In this document: piece by piece, positions 29,019 through 38,370 of the stretch
Layout of the letters: each line of letters starts with the position of its first letter
How positions within the stretch are numbered: position 1 is the first letter of the stretch
DNA from: Laribacter hongkongensis DSM 14985
Lineage (GTDB): Bacteria; Pseudomonadota; Gammaproteobacteria; Burkholderiales; Aquaspirillaceae
Length of the DNA stretch: 64,000 bases
Assembly: GCF_000423285.1 (NCBI RefSeq)
Contig: NZ_AUHR01000005.1
Coordinates: 186,001-250,000 of the forward strand
Direction: 5' to 3'
Program-made: the position numbers and the translations under genes
Notes under the pieces: generated by a model
What the model was told of the DNA's origin: nothing
The model's database searches: none
The model's input: only the letters and a program-made list of their open reading frames with translations

Positions 29019-29708
29019 TCAGACTCCTGCCAGCCGGTTCAGCAAGGGGTCAGGAATGCCTGCTTCTGCAAAACCCTTGGCACGCAATACGCAGGCCGCA
29101 CATTGCCCGCAGGGAGGTACGGCACCGGCGTAGCAGGTATGACTGAAAGCCAGTGCCGGCATGGCTCCGACGGTCCGGGCCAGCGTAACGGTGTCGGCTT
29201 TGGACAGGAACATCAGTGGCATGTGCAACCGCATGCGTGATTCCATGCCCAGGTTGATGGCCAGTTCCAGCGCACGCAGGGTGTTTTCGCGGCAATCGGG
29301 ATAACCGGAGTAGTCGGTCTGTGCAACACCGGTGACTATGTGGCGAATACCGCGAGGCCAGGCCCAGGCTGCTGCAAATGTCAGGAAAACCAGGTTTCGG
29401 CCCGGCACAAAGGTATTGGGCAGCAAGGTCTCTGCATCAGGCCCCGTATCCGGTGACATCTGCTGGTCTGTCAGGGCATTACCCCCCAGGGCAGAGAAGG
29501 TATTGATCGGGATGATCGTGTGTCCGACCCCGGCCATTGCGGCAATGGTTCGTGCGGCATCAAGCTCGACCCGGTGTCGTTGGCCATAATCAAAGGAAAT
29601 GGCGCTGACCTGTGCAAAGCGGGACAGAGCCCAATAGAGGCAGGTGGTCGAATCCTGACCTCCGGATAGCACGACAAGCGCGTGCTCGGGATCGCGTAGG
29701 GAGTCCAT
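29019..29708 (-). CDS. queC: 7-cyano-7-deazaguanine (preQ0) synthase
   Basis: QueC uses ATP and ammonia to turn 7-carboxy-7-deazaguanine into preQ0. The 229-residue protein has the PP-loop SGGQDS (residues 15-20), FDYGQRH, and the C-terminal zinc site with four cysteines in CX7CX2CX2C spacing. The ATG at 29708 is chosen; an alternative start 10 codons upstream is not conserved-looking. It is the first gene of the operon. I looked at the leader up to 29868 and did not recognise a preQ1 riboswitch. Confidence 0.95.
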   Translation of the reverse strand: MDSLRDPEHALVVLSGGQDSTTCLYWALSRFAQVSAISFDYGQRHRVELDAARTIAAMAGVGHTIIPINTFSALGGNALTDQQMSPDTGPDAETLLPNTFVPGRNLVFLTFAAAWAWPRGIRHIVTGVAQTDYSGYPDCRENTLRALELAINLGMESRMRLHMPLMFLSKADTVTLARTVGAMPALAFSHTCYAGAVPPCGQCAACVLRAKGFAEAGIPDPLLNRLAGV

Positions 29709-29868
29709 GTTGTGACTTTCGAGTAACAGTCGAAGCAAAAGACGCCACCGATCGGTCTCACGGGGCGCGGAAGCGGCATTCTACGCTAAATCATGAAGAT
29801 CATTGCGACCGTTCGTTTTATGTGAAAAGCATTTTGACGTGACTGTGGCTTCAGCGGTTTCGTGAAAA

Positions 29869-32093
29869 TCACGATGGCTTTATTGTGCCGTTTCGCAATG
29901 CTGAACTGAAAGCATCTTCCGGAATGGGTCTGGAAAAATAATAGCCTTGTGCAATATGGCAGCCGCTTTTTTGCATCAGCTCGACGTCATCCGCTGTTTC
30001 CACTCCTTCTACCACAATGGATAAGCCAAGGCTGTTTGCCATTTTGGCAATGCCGGTGAAGATAATGTCTCTTTTGGTGTTATCCGCCGAGCTGCTTAAA
30101 AATTCTTTGTCTATTTTTAGTATGTCAATGGGCATGTTTTTGAGCATGTTTAATGATGAATATCCGGAGCCAAAATCATCCATTGCTACCAAAAATCCAT
30201 GCTCTTGCAACTGCCTTGCGAACCTGCACATGATGTCAAAGTCGCTGAACAATGCGCTTTCTGTTAGTTCTATTTCAACGAGTTTTGGTGGTATTTCATA
30301 TTTGTTCAGCTTTTCTTTTATTTTCTGGAAGAAATTTTCACTGGCCAAATGCAGTTTTGAGAAATTGATGGAAACAGGGACGCACGGGATATTGTTGTCT
30401 AGGTTGTTTCTCGGAAATTTCAGTGATTTTTCGTAGATGATCATGTCCAGTTCTATGATCATGCCGGTTTGTTCGCATAATGGGATAAATTCACCTGGTG
30501 ATATGAATTTCCCGTCTGGTTTTTTTCAGCGAGCCAAAGCTTCGCAGCCGGTTATTTTGTTGCTTGAAATATCAACTTTAGGCTGATGGAAAGCCACGAA
30601 TTCATCGGCAGCAAAAGCTGTTTTTATGCTTGATTTCAGTTTTTCATTATGAATTGATGCGGCTTCCATCTGCTCTGTATAAAAAGCATAATGTTTGTTG
30701 ATCAAACCCTTGACCTTCTTGGCTGCAATTGCAGCCTTGTCAAGCATGGTGTTTATGTTTTCCTGGGATCATTTACTTGATAGATGCCGGCAGAGAAATA
30801 GATGCTGGCGTCTTTGTGTGACGTCGGGTCAAACAGGTTTGAAAGCCTTTCCGGGGAGATGTCCTCCAGCAGTAATGCGTAGTTGTCGTCAGATATTCTT
30901 GCAATATGTTCGTGTTGCCTTAATTGATTGGCAAATTTTTGATATGTGTATTTCAGAACAGTGTTTCCGAAATCAAAGCCATGAAATTTGTTTATATACT
31001 TGAAATTGTCAATGTCGACCTTGATTATCGAGCGTGTTTTGTTGTCTGGCTCTTTTATTGAATTTTCTGCGTTTATGAGAAATTTGCTATAAGTATTTCC
31101 ATCTGTAACCGGATCAACGAATGCTATTTTTTCCAGTTGCATTTGCTGCCTGTTTTTGTAAATCAAAAAATAAACCATGCTTATTGCTGATATTAATGTT
31201 ACAAAAAACAATATTGCATAAAACAGGTGTATGACAATATTGGCGTTGGGAGATACGGTCAATACTGGGACACTGACAACCAAATACCAGCCGCGTGCCT
31301 TGTCAATTGGAGTATAGGAGGTAAATATCTTTACGCCGGAAACAGTAGTCTCAATGAGGCCACTTTTTTTTGCGGTGATGTCTGACCGGATTTTCTCTGC
31401 CTGCTCAGGGTTGCCGCTTGCGTGCAGGTCCCTGAAGTAATTGTCAGATTTTTTCTGGCAACTATTGTGCGATGTATGTATGACTACATATCCCTTTTCG
31501 TCAACAATGTAGATATAACCATTTGCTGAAAACAATGGTAGGGATGCCATTTGGTACATTTCACTTTTTGTCAGTATTTTTTGTACTGATCCGATAGGGG
31601 TGTTTTTTATCATTATGGGGGCTGATATGATGAATATATCTTCTCCGTCGAGTCGCGAAATTATTTGGTCTGATATGTTTGATCTGCCGGTCATGGATGT
31701 CCTGAAATATTTCCTGCTGGTGATGTATATGGGTTGCCTGTTTTTTCTGAATACAGTCCCTGCTGCATTGGCAATGAAAACATTGTTGCTGTTTGTCCTT
31801 ATGTCAAATTCATTTATGGCTTCTTGGATGTCCAGATTTTTATCCAGAAGTTGTTTGTATTTTATTTCGTCTGATAACTGGCTGGCCAAAACTTCGACAG
31901 ACTGGATGTTCAGGGTCAGCCTGTTTGTGATGGATTCTTTGTTCTGAGAGACAATCTCTGTCAGGTTGATTTTTGTGTCCAGCTCAAGGAGGCTTTGAAC
32001 ATGTCTCATTAGCAGGATGATGAAGACAACCAGTATTGATATGACGACCCCCAAGAAAATCAATGAGGTATTGAATTTTTTCTGGTTTTTCAT
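29869..32093 (-). pseudogene. dCache-GGDEF-EAL protein, broken by a frameshift and a nonsense codon
   Basis: The reading order on the minus strand is: residues from 32093 with an N-terminal membrane helix, a periplasmic dCache-like sensor, a second helix and a degenerate GGDEF (active site reads RISDDNY). The frame then ends at 30753 after VNDPRKT. One missing base near 30760 (AGGAAAAC for AGGGAAAAC) would restore VNDPREN...MLDKAAIAAKK and continue. In that frame the EAL domain begins (FHQPKVD, EALAR). TGA at 30526-30528 replaces the Trp expected in EALARW, and the same frame continues to 29869 with intact phosphodiesterase motifs (ELTES, DDFGSGYS, EGVET). The original was probably a cyclic-di-GMP phosphodiesterase of about 740 residues. 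Confidence 0.88.
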
Positions 32094-32378
32094 GTCACTG
32101 TCTTTTGTTGTGTTTTTTTGTATGTATTCGCTGTTTTGGTTATCTGTTAGTGTTTTTTGTCAGTCATCTTTCATTAACATTTTTCTTTGATTTTTGTCAA
32201 TTGCTGCAATTTGTCTTTGGTGTTGTTTTTTGAATGTGTTTTGAAATCCTGGGGCAGGATTATATGATGCGAGACATGGTGTTTGTTGACTTGATTTTGA
32301 TTAGTATTGGCTTTGCTGTGGCGGTGTATTGCTGTATGAGCCAGAAATGGTTTCCAACACATCTTTAGTGGTCCAGAA

Positions 32379-33445
32379 ATGAAACGCTCAAGTCTTGCTC
32401 GTGTTTTTGTTTGTTGGCTGATGTCTGTATTTTTGTGGGGATGTTCTGAAAATACTGCAAAAGAAAAAGTAGGTATTTCATTCGGCGTTGGAGAAGCTAA
32501 GCGTTGGCCGTATGAAATGGAAATGATGAAGGGCCATGCGAAAGAACTGGGGCTGGAGGTTGATGCGCGGTTAAACAAGAATGAAAAAGAAAAATCGCAA
32601 AAGAGTGATTGTGAAGATTTGGAGCTTCTGTTCTGGTTGTTGTGCCAAGAAATACTGACGATGCATCAGGTATTCTGGATCTGGCACATTCCCGGAACGT
32701 GAAAGTAATCATGTATGCCCGACCAGTCCCGATGGGAGGGTTTGATTTCTTTGTTGGTTATGATACGTACAAGATCGGAAAATCTCTGGGGGATTTTGCT
32801 GCTGAACGGATATTAAGAGGTAATGTTGCAATGTTGAAAGGGGATGAAGGAGATATTAATACCATGCCTCTTTCTAATGGAGTAAATGACTCCATCAGGC
32901 CATATGTCGAAAGTGGAAATATTAATGTTGTTGCAGATGAGTATGTTGATGGATGGTCTCCGGTTCAGGCAAAAAATTTGATGACTAAAATACTCAAGCA
33001 AAGTGACGGTAAAATTGATGGTGTGCTGGCTCATAATGATGTCTTGGCAGAAGCTGCCATAGAGGCGATCAAGGATTACGGTATCAAAAACAAAGTAATG
33101 GTTGTTGGCATGGATGCCGAGTTGCCTGCCTTGAAGAGACTGGTTCGTGGTGAGCAGGATGCAACTGTTTACATGGATTCGAAAGTTCTGGCTGCCAGCG
33201 CCATGGATGTGGCATATGTGATGGTTAAAAACAAGCCGTTTACAGTCAACGGACGTTTTGAAACCCGCTCAGGAGAGCAAATAGATGCTTATTTTATCAA
33301 TGGCCAGATTGTGACAAAAGAAAACCTGCATAGACTGATCGTTGATACCGGAGTGTATAGGGAGGAAGATCTTCAGTGGTTTTTGAGTAAGTCAGGCAAT
33401 GAGATTGCAGTAGTTTGTTCATTGCCCAAACAGTCCAAAAGTTGA
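32379..33445 (+). pseudogene. XylF-like sugar-binding lipoprotein, frameshifted
   Basis: The first segment (32379-32702) starts with a lipoprotein signal (FLWGC lipobox) and KVGISFGVGEAKRW, the start of a periplasmic sugar-binding domain of the D-xylose-binding type. Homology then passes to another frame at about 32615-32621. There GASVLVVVPRN continues as the second segment up to 33445 (VKVIMYAR, VAMLKGDEGD, VVADEYVDGW, GVLAHNDVLAEAA, VVGMDAELPALKR). Restoring one base gives spacing equal to E. coli XylF. No permease or ATPase gene is adjacent, so it may have been a sensor accessory for the neighbouring dCache gene. Likely inactive as written. Confidence 0.82.
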
Positions 33446-33538
33446 CAATAGTAGTCATATGCCGGTGACGCATATCGTCATGGTGGCTCCTTCGGTATGA
33501 TCGCCCATCTCATGGTCAAGAAGTGATACCCCCTGAAA

Positions 33539-34204
33539 ATGACGGATCCTTTGCTGCTGCTGGAAGATGAGCTGGAGCTGCAGGATGAGCTGTCATGCTT
33601 TCTGCTCGCCCGGGGCTGGAATGTACTAGCTGCATCGACCATTGCCGAAGCCATGAGCCTGATTGATCGTGTACAGATGGCTATTTGTGATGTCATGTTG
33701 CCGGACGGATCGGGTTTTGATTTTGTTTCCAGCCTGCGTGAACACTCCGCCCGGTGCGGTATCGTCATGCTGACTGCCCGTAGCGGCACGCATGATATTG
33801 TCACTGGCCTGCATGGCGGGGCGGACCATTACCTGGTCAAGCCGGTCAATCTTTTGCAGCTGGACGCCACATTACATGCACTGGCGCGCAGGGCGCTCCG
33901 TCATTGCTGGGTTCTTGAAAAGGCGGCCCTTGCATTGCGTTCGCCAGATGGCGTGATACTGGAGCTTTCAACCGGTGAATGGCAGTTGCTGTCCGTTTTG
34001 GCCGCAGCCAGGGGAAATGCGGTCAGCCGCAAAGACATTGTGCAGGCACAAGGCCATGAGTGGCTGGAGTTTGACCAGCGACGGCTCGACACCCAGGTCA
34101 GCCGGTTGCGTCAGCGCTGGAGACTCGTTGCCGGTCATGAACTACCGCTGAAAACCGCCCATCGTTCAGGTTATGTACTGACTGTTGCAGTGGAACTGGC
34201 CTGA
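33539..34204 (+). CDS. Response regulator, OmpR/PhoB family
   Basis: A 221-residue response regulator. The receiver domain has the acidic pair ED (residues 9-10), phospho-acceptor Asp51 (ICDVMLPDGSG), Thr79 and Lys101 (LVKP). A winged-helix Trans_reg_C domain (about 130-218) follows, with SRKDIVQAQGHEW, LDTQVSRLRQRW and TAHRSGYVLT. It should bind DNA when phosphorylated by the histidine kinase encoded convergently; the last 34 bases of the two genes overlap tail to tail. The targets are unknown. Confidence 0.92.
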   Translation: MTDPLLLLEDELELQDELSCFLLARGWNVLAASTIAEAMSLIDRVQMAICDVMLPDGSGFDFVSSLREHSARCGIVMLTARSGTHDIVTGLHGGADHYLVKPVNLLQLDATLHALARRALRHCWVLEKAALALRSPDGVILELSTGEWQLLSVLAAARGNAVSRKDIVQAQGHEWLEFDQRRLDTQVSRLRQRWRLVAGHELPLKTAHRSGYVLTVAVELA

Positions 34205-36210
34205 TGCTGCAAGACAGGCAGCCTGAGGGTAGCCTGGCAGCCTCCCTGCAACCGTGTTTCCATGTCGAGCGTACCGCCTTGCCAGAGAAGCATCTGGCGT
34301 GCAAGAGCCAGCCCCTGTCCTGTGCCGGCATGACCATCGGCATTTTTCCCGCGAAAGCCGTAATCAAAAACATGCGGCAGCTCGTCAGGAGGAATGCCTG
34401 GTCCGTTGTCGATGACTTCGAGTACCAGTATCTTGCCTTCCATGCGTCCGGTCAGTATCACCTCGCACCCCGGGGGGCTGTACTTGACTGCATTGTCCGC
34501 CAGGGTGCGCAAGGCAAGAGTGGTCAGGGCCGGATCACACCAGCATGTATCGGGCAGCTGGGCTCCGTCGACACGGACTAGATGATCGTCCGACACGATG
34601 CGGGCAGAGCGTGCTGCATCTTCAAGCAGTGCGCGCGGTGAACAGGCCGAAGGCTCGAACCGGCTGCGCTGGAGGTCAAAGCGGGGTTCGCTCAGCGCAT
34701 CCTGAAGCAACAGGGTCAGCCGCTGGCTGGCATTCAGTATCTTTTGATAGCGGCGGCGTGTTTGTGCATCAGCAGTGCTGGTCATATCGGTGCCCAGCAC
34801 CAGATTCTGGGCCGCGCTGTCAATGACCGACAGCGGGGTGCGCAATTCGTGCGATACCGTGGCCAGAAACTGCTGCTGCTGCTGCTGGGCCCGGCGTTCG
34901 AGCAGCAGGGCCGATTCGACCTGTTCCATGGCGCTTTTCAGCGTCTGGGTCCGCTCGGCCACTTCACGCTCCAGCCTGGTTTCGGCTTCCAGTGCCACCC
35001 GCAAGGCTTCGGCCTGTGCAGCTTCTTTTTCAGCCCGCAGATCGGTATAGCGCCAGGTAATGGCAGAGTTCATGACGAGATAGAACGACATCATGCCGAG
35101 ATAATGGGCATTGTCGGCCAGCAGGCCAGGCTCGATCAGTCCGAGGTTGCGGGCCAGCCGCATGCTGGAGCCAGCCAGCAGTACTGTCATCATGAAGGCG
35201 AGCGTGCGTGCCAGACGGTTTCCCGCGGCCATGAGTCCCAGAGAGACCGCAAGCAGGGCAATATTGACTGCCAATGCCCAGAAGAAATACAGCGGGCGCA
35301 GCCAGGGAACATTGCTGAAAATCAGCCAGGGCGCCGAGGCGACGGCCACCAGAACGGCAAAGACGCTGGCCGATCGGGCAAGCGCAGACCAGCGACCGTC
35401 ATAAAGACCGAGGTACTGGCAGGCAAATATCAGCCCCAGTGGAGTCAGCCCGAACCAGCTGAGGACATACAGCGCCTCGACCAGTATCGGATACCCGGAA
35501 AACAGGTATTGATAGGCATGGCCCTCGGCGCACATCGTACAGACAAGGTTGGTGAATACGCAGGCGCTGAACAGGGCATAAGCCCGGTTGCGGGTCCGCC
35601 ACCAGAACCAGCTGCTGGTGGCCAGCAATACGAGATGGATGGCATAGAACACGCCGAACATCAGCTGTTCGCGTGCAAGTCGGGAGACAAATCCGGAAGG
35701 GGTGTGCAATACCAAAGGAAAACTCAATGTACTGGTACCGCGCAGTCTGAGGTAGACCGTAACAGGCTGCCCATCTTCCCGGCTGATCCGGAATACCGGA
35801 TGTCGGTAATCCAGTGGCCGAAGCGTAAAAGGCAGCCGGTCTCCTGCCTGCTGGATTGTCCATTCGCCTCCGCGCTGGCGCTGGAACAGGGCTGCGTCAT
35901 CCAGTACCGCCGAACGTAACTCCAGCCAGGCGTAATCGGGCGGACCCGCCGGGGCCGGAATATCCAGGCGCAGCCAGGTCGTACCCTGCCGGTAACCCAG
36001 GGCCGGCATGCCGTGCCCCGGACTGAAATGTCGACCGGGCAGGGTTTCGATGGTTAGCGCATTTTCGGGGTCGCTCGCAACAGCCCACGTAAAAGGTATT
36101 CCGGATGCTGATGCGTGTACTGGCTGCATCAGGCAGAAAAAGGACAGTAACGACAGCATCCATGCAAAAAACATGGACATGGGGCGTGACAGGCAAAAAA
36201 AAGGCGTCAT
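34171..36210 (-). CDS. Hybrid-free sensor histidine kinase with 7TMR-DISM sensor
   Basis: This 679-residue membrane kinase has a signal/first helix (about residues 11-33) and a periplasmic 7TMR-DISM extracellular domain (about 40-175). Seven helices span about 180-385, then a coiled coil leads to the HisKA box SHELRTPLS with His454. The HATPase_c domain has the N box (LADNAVKYSP), G1 DNGPGIP and GTGQGLAL. It senses probably a carbohydrate or envelope signal and phosphorylates the convergent regulator. Six consecutive Gln (442-447, CAG repeats) lie just before the H box. An alternative start is Met11 (36180), which gives a cleaner signal peptide. Confidence 0.92.
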   Translation of the reverse strand: MTPFFCLSRPMSMFFAWMLSLLSFFCLMQPVHASASGIPFTWAVASDPENALTIETLPGRHFSPGHGMPALGYRQGTTWLRLDIPAPAGPPDYAWLELRSAVLDDAALFQRQRGGEWTIQQAGDRLPFTLRPLDYRHPVFRISREDGQPVTVYLRLRGTSTLSFPLVLHTPSGFVSRLAREQLMFGVFYAIHLVLLATSSWFWWRTRNRAYALFSACVFTNLVCTMCAEGHAYQYLFSGYPILVEALYVLSWFGLTPLGLIFACQYLGLYDGRWSALARSASVFAVLVAVASAPWLIFSNVPWLRPLYFFWALAVNIALLAVSLGLMAAGNRLARTLAFMMTVLLAGSSMRLARNLGLIEPGLLADNAHYLGMMSFYLVMNSAITWRYTDLRAEKEAAQAEALRVALEAETRLEREVAERTQTLKSAMEQVESALLLERRAQQQQQQFLATVSHELRTPLSVIDSAAQNLVLGTDMTSTADAQTRRRYQKILNASQRLTLLLQDALSEPRFDLQRSRFEPSACSPRALLEDAARSARIVSDDHLVRVDGAQLPDTCWCDPALTTLALRTLADNAVKYSPPGCEVILTGRMEGKILVLEVIDNGPGIPPDELPHVFDYGFRGKNADGHAGTGQGLALARQMLLWQGGTLDMETRLQGGCQATLRLPVLQHQASSTATVST
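34870..34887 (+). repeat. (CTG)6 trinucleotide repeat in histidine kinase
   Basis: Six perfect CTG units on the plus strand (CAG in the coding strand) encode Gln442-447, immediately before the phospho-acceptor helix. A unit gain or loss keeps the frame but changes the linker/helix length by one residue. Confidence 0.9.
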
Positions 36211-36660
36211 GTAAGGTTTGGTAAGTTCTGCGGTCGATTCCGGTTGTTACGATGATGTCATTTATGGCTTTGTTTTGCACTAGAAGGCAGGTCATGAAGC
36301 AACCAAGCCATCTTCCATTCGCAAGGACACATCACATGACCAAAATCTGTCGAAAGAAATGACTGGTCCGCTGTCCTGGTTGCGTTGCATCGCCAGCGGA
36401 TTTTTCTCTGTCAGACATCAACGCAGTCTTCCTTGTTTTTACATAATCCAAATTGCCATGATTGTTGTGAGGATCCAATAAACCCTGATAACGGATTTGC
36501 CTCATTGTTTTTGATGGCCCAATGGGTCGTCGTCTTTTTTACCTGATTTTTTAAAGCTTCAGCCTGAGAAATGCATGACACAAGACGTTTTTTGTCATCG
36601 GTTGGCAGGGAGATTCTTTTGTCCATGAAATTGACTGGCTGATTTTAACTGGAGTTTATT
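36211..36660. other. Spacer upstream of the autotransporter gene
   Basis: A 450-base spacer between divergent genes. A 71-codon frame on the minus strand (36411-36626) lacks a ribosome site and known similarity and is not called. GGAG at 36651-36654 serves the GTG start of the autotransporter gene. No other element recognised. Confidence 0.5.
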
Positions 36661-37449
36661 GTGCGTCGATCTTCATTGAATCACGTGTTTCGGGTTGTGT
36701 GGAATGCCACCATTGGCTGCTGGGTGGCTGTTTCCGAATTGACAAAGGCAAAGGGCAAGGCCAGTCGTTCAAAATCAGTGTTGGGTGTTTCTGCCGGATT
36801 GATGTTTTTATCAAGCGCCATGGCATATGCCACAGCTCCGGTTGCCATAGATCTGGACATGTATTTCAATGGGCAGGGAATTACGGTTCTTTCCGGAGGA
36901 GGGGGAACTGGCTGCATGATCGGAGTCGGTATTGCAGGCTGTAATGCTGCCCCGAAAACCGACAAGGTTACCTACACCGATTTCCATACACAGGGCGGAG
37001 ACGGCAGTGGAGGTGGAGCTGGTTTGGGTGGTGTATTTTTTGTCAATGCTGGTGCGGCACTTAATTTGAGTAATGTGCAATTCACAGGCAATGTTGTTGA
37101 AGGCGGAAATGGAGGTGGTACTCCTGATGTCCGTCTGCAAAGTGCAAATATTGCCTTGGTTCAGCGCCAAGCCAATGTTGTTGCGTTCTCTGCATTCAAT
37201 GTTGTTCCGGTTATTGGAGGCGATGGAAAATCCATCAGCACGATCGATATTGGCAGCAATACCACTCCGCTTAAAGTAGGGCAGCAGGTTTCTCTGGATG
37301 GAACAACCGGAACAGCCCGGATCAGCGCCATTAATGGCTCCATTGTTACGCTTGATTCTGCGCTGACTCTTGGCAATACATCAGTCAAGACATTGACCGG
37401 ATCCATGTCAGTCAGTGCCAGCTCGTCGACTTCCGTCATTACCGGCTAG
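36661..37449 (+). CDS. Autotransporter segment 1: extended signal peptide and passenger start
   Basis: Codons 1-262. Residues 1-35 form an ESPR (extended signal peptide region) typical of large autotransporters and two-partner adhesins. A hydrophobic core follows, with likely cleavage after AMAYA (residue 57). The passenger then begins with a Gly-rich loop region (DGSGGGAGLGGVFFVNAGA) and the first SxTTPLKVGQQVSLDGTTG-type repeat. It ends at TAG 37447-37449. Without readthrough this is all that the normal start would make: an exported but barrel-less 262-residue fragment. Confidence 0.7.
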   Translation: MRRSSLNHVFRVVWNATIGCWVAVSELTKAKGKASRSKSVLGVSAGLMFLSSAMAYATAPVAIDLDMYFNGQGITVLSGGGGTGCMIGVGIAGCNAAPKTDKVTYTDFHTQGGDGSGGGAGLGGVFFVNAGAALNLSNVQFTGNVVEGGNGGGTPDVRLQSANIALVQRQANVVAFSAFNVVPVIGGDGKSISTIDIGSNTTPLKVGQQVSLDGTTGTARISAINGSIVTLDSALTLGNTSVKTLTGSMSVSASSSTSVITG

Positions 37450-37485
37450 GCCCTGACCGATCTGGGGCAGGGAGGGCGGATCGAG

Positions 37486-38364
37486 ATGGGGGCCGTGGTT
37501 CAAGGGGCGGGCATTCCATACGGAACGGTGGTCACGGATGTCCAGCGGGACAGCAGCAACAACATTACGTCGGTTGTTTTGAGCAAGGCAGTGACCGGCA
37601 CCATTTCTCCTGCCAGCCTGACTTTTGTCAGTACGCCAAAACTCAATGCGTCCCAGTTTGTTGTTGGGTCCGGCAATACCATCCAGTTGTCTGCGGCTTC
37701 ACTTGGCTTGTCGGTCGGCATGACCCTGACCGGGACCGGTATTGCCTCCGGTACCGTGGTAACGGCCATTAATGGTGACCAGGTCACCCTTAGCAAACCG
37801 TTGCCCCAGAATGTCTTGGGTTTTTCCAGTGTTGCCCAGATCGGTCAAGCAGGCGGCAATACCATTCTGCTGGCCTCGCCGGATGCCCGGATCCAGATTG
37901 GCAGTACGATCAGTGGCGACGGCATTCCCGCCGGTACCACCATCCAGAACTACAATCCGGCAACCGGCCTGATCACTCTGAGCAATACCCTGACTGCCGA
38001 TATGCAGGACAAGGCCAGCATTGTGACGTCGGCCATACAGTCCCAGTCCGGCAGCAGCATCACGCTGGCTTCTGTCAGCGGCCTCCAGGTCGGCATGACC
38101 GTAACGGGCAGCGGCATTCCGGATGGCGCCAAAATCGTTGCGATCAATGGTAACCAGGTGACCTTCGATCAGGCCCTGACCGGTACCGTGCAGGGGTTTG
38201 TTGCCAACTCACCGCTCAACGTCGGTGGCTCGCTGAACGGGCTGAAACCAGCTGGCATACCGGGCACCAATGGCAAGAACGGCAACGATGCCAATTCGGT
38301 ATTGCCCTATCTCACCGACGGCGAAGGCTTGGCGGGTTTCAGTGGCCAGGATGCCAATAACTAG
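37486..38364 (+). CDS. Autotransporter segment 2: GxGI-type tandem repeats
   Basis: Same frame, between the first and second UAG (open from 37450). It holds four imperfect repeats of about 60 residues, each with a VGMT-TGTGI-GTVV-AINGDQVTL pattern predicted as beta-strands, as in other large adhesin passengers. ATG 37486 is merely the first internal Met; no ribosome site supports independent initiation. Confidence 0.6.
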   Translation: MGAVVQGAGIPYGTVVTDVQRDSSNNITSVVLSKAVTGTISPASLTFVSTPKLNASQFVVGSGNTIQLSAASLGLSVGMTLTGTGIASGTVVTAINGDQVTLSKPLPQNVLGFSSVAQIGQAGGNTILLASPDARIQIGSTISGDGIPAGTTIQNYNPATGLITLSNTLTADMQDKASIVTSAIQSQSGSSITLASVSGLQVGMTVTGSGIPDGAKIVAINGNQVTFDQALTGTVQGFVANSPLNVGGSLNGLKPAGIPGTNGKNGNDANSVLPYLTDGEGLAGFSGQDANN

Positions 38365-38370
38365 GGGCAC

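Noticed and set aside
29709-29868. preQ1 riboswitch before queC
   Set aside because: No recognisable preQ1 aptamer motif in the leader; hairpins there are not specific.
36411-36626. 71-residue frame on the minus strand
   Set aside because: No ribosome site before its ATG, no recognisable family, isolated in a promoter spacer.
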